64,000 bases of DNA from Dermanyssus gallinae (lineage: Eukaryota > Arthropoda > Arachnida > Mesostigmata > Dermanyssidae). The notes under the pieces are model-generated. The model was not told where the DNA came from and did no database searches. It was given only the letters and a program-made list of their open reading frames with translations. The stretch lies in assembly GCA_003439945.1 (NCBI GenBank), contig QVRM01001782.1, positions 248,001-312,000 of the forward strand, written 5' to 3'. The translations under genes and the position numbers were made by a program. This document shows, one piece after another, positions 62,863-64,000 of the stretch. How positions within the stretch are numbered: position 1 is the first letter of the stretch; each line of letters begins with the position of its first letter.

Positions 62863-63159
62863 TTCACATTATTTCTCCTCGCCCACCGAACGCTGGCAAC
62901 AAGACATGTCGAATTCGAAAATCGCTGTCGCGTTTAGCTCCCACGACGACGACAAAATTTTCGACGCGAGCTCCCACGAATGAACGAAGTACACCGTAGC
63001 CAATGCTTATCATCTATTGATAATGCTAAATCTTGAATGCTAGCCAACCTTACCTCAACCTTGTAGATTTCGAGATTGTCTTGAAAAGACAAACTGAACT
63101 TACACGGCATAACGCTCGTTTTTGTAAATTTACTAGCGCAATGGCACAATTAAGTGCGC

Positions 63160-63600
63160 AATGGGACTATGACGGAGCTCAAACAAAGCGGGATGGGCGA
63201 TATAGAATGTGCATACGATAATCCAAGCCGGAGTGGTCTATTAGCAGAAGTCAGGGCAAAGGTGTTGAAAACTAGGAGACGGCTAGCTAAATATATGGGG
63301 GACACAGTATCGAGGGTAAGGTAATAAGCCAAATGGTAGAAACTATAAATAACGTATAGCTTTCGGGAATCAGAGATATAACCCTGTTGGAGACCCTAGC
63401 TTTAGGATCAAATGTTAAAAAGGCTCAGATCGATATCACAACGAGGAAGTTGCCTCAATAGAAGACACTTATTCAGTAGGTATTGACGAAGGGATGATAC
63501 GTTGGTGATGTGGATGCTGCGGTTCTAGACGTCCCTGAGAGTCAAAGTGTGACATGTATACTTAAATCTACATGTCAAGCGAATAGTAAATCAATCATTA
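63160..63600 (+). mobile_element. LINE-C 3' end, copy 2
   Basis: Colinear with 33640-34051: gaccctagctttaggatcaa against gagccctagctttagaacca, tattcagtaggtattg, and the terminus gtgacatgtatacttaaatc + tacatgtcaagcgaatagta. No (AT)n is attached to this copy. No open reading frame survives. Confidence 0.72.
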
Positions 63601-64000
63601 TCGGCTCCAAACGTTTATACTTCAAACATTTCAAGTATCAGAGCGTGGATATTTATTATTTACTTATTTATTAATACCCTAGTTGAGTCACAAGTTATTT
63701 ACAGTAACAAATTACCCCTTTGTCGAACCGCGGGACATTGTGCGGCATGTTACCTATCGTATTTCATTTGACATCACACACATATACTCTCATTGTGAGG
63801 CTCGTGAAAACCATCGTGGACATGATTTGACACAGAGCGTGGTTTAAGCCCTATGCTTCAAACGCCGTTACCAGATGCATATACTTTCCGCCTGCTCTCC
63901 GACAAGTACGGTCTATCTTTATCCTAATTTTCGAAATAATAATAATAAGAGATGCACGCGAAGGCGACTTTTTGAGGCAGCTGCTTTCATTGGCAGTTTG

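Overview
The window reads as arthropod nuclear DNA: AT-rich, long introns with GT/AG borders, about thirty (AT)n microsatellites, a mariner element and many decayed non-LTR retrotransposons (LINEs). The two host genes are most like TRMT11 and CLIP-170/CLIP-190. A mite, tick or similar arthropod is plausible, but the species cannot be fixed from sequence alone.

Host genes. (1) A TRMT11/Trm11 orthologue (tRNA guanosine-2 N2-methyltransferase, THUMP plus Rossmann methylase) lies on the + strand, 2847-10526, in six recognised coding exons. Their splice phases agree throughout and the stop codon is at 10524-10526. The N-terminal ~45 residues were not found. (2) A CLIP1/CLIP-190 orthologue (microtubule plus-end tracking protein) lies on the - strand, 21882-59423, in 21 recognised exons. 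It has two CAP-Gly domains, a Ser/Thr-rich linker, a coiled coil spread over 15 exons, two C-terminal CCHC zinc knuckles and a terminal EEF. Every junction of the chain is phase-compatible and the exons give about 1290 residues; only the short N-terminal exon upstream of CAP-Gly 1 is missing. The two genes converge.

Layout. 1-2.3 kb: LINE fragments. 2.8-10.5 kb: TRMT11, with a LINE-A copy antisense in its last intron. 10.5-21.9 kb: the space between the genes, mostly a graveyard of LINEs (12.8-20.7 kb). 21.9-59.4 kb: CLIP, whose introns hold LINE-R copies (27.9-28.8, 36.8-38.8 kb), LINE-B copies (35.9-36.2, 38.8-40.3 kb, the latter with a nested insert flanked by 11-bp target duplications), a LINE-C tail (33.6-34.05 kb), a complete but dead mariner (49009-50270), a decayed LINE reverse transcriptase (50.9-52.05 kb), tRNA-like SINE heads and a GC-richer CAA/CAG-rich block (45.3-47.8 kb). 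59.4-64 kb: trinucleotide repeats and a second LINE-C tail; no gene recognised.

Family labels used here are local. LINE-A: C-terminal cysteine/histidine motif and conserved 3' end with A-tail. LINE-B: reverse transcriptase with a 'LDKIKA'-type thumb and CCHC tail. LINE-C: conserved 3' end with a tgacatgt/acatgtca hairpin. LINE-R: reverse transcriptase with 'GGLGIR', a zinc finger and a PD-x15-WD restriction-like endonuclease. The most unusual pattern is that several LINE fragments are bounded on both sides by the same simple repeat, (AT)n or (TAA)n.
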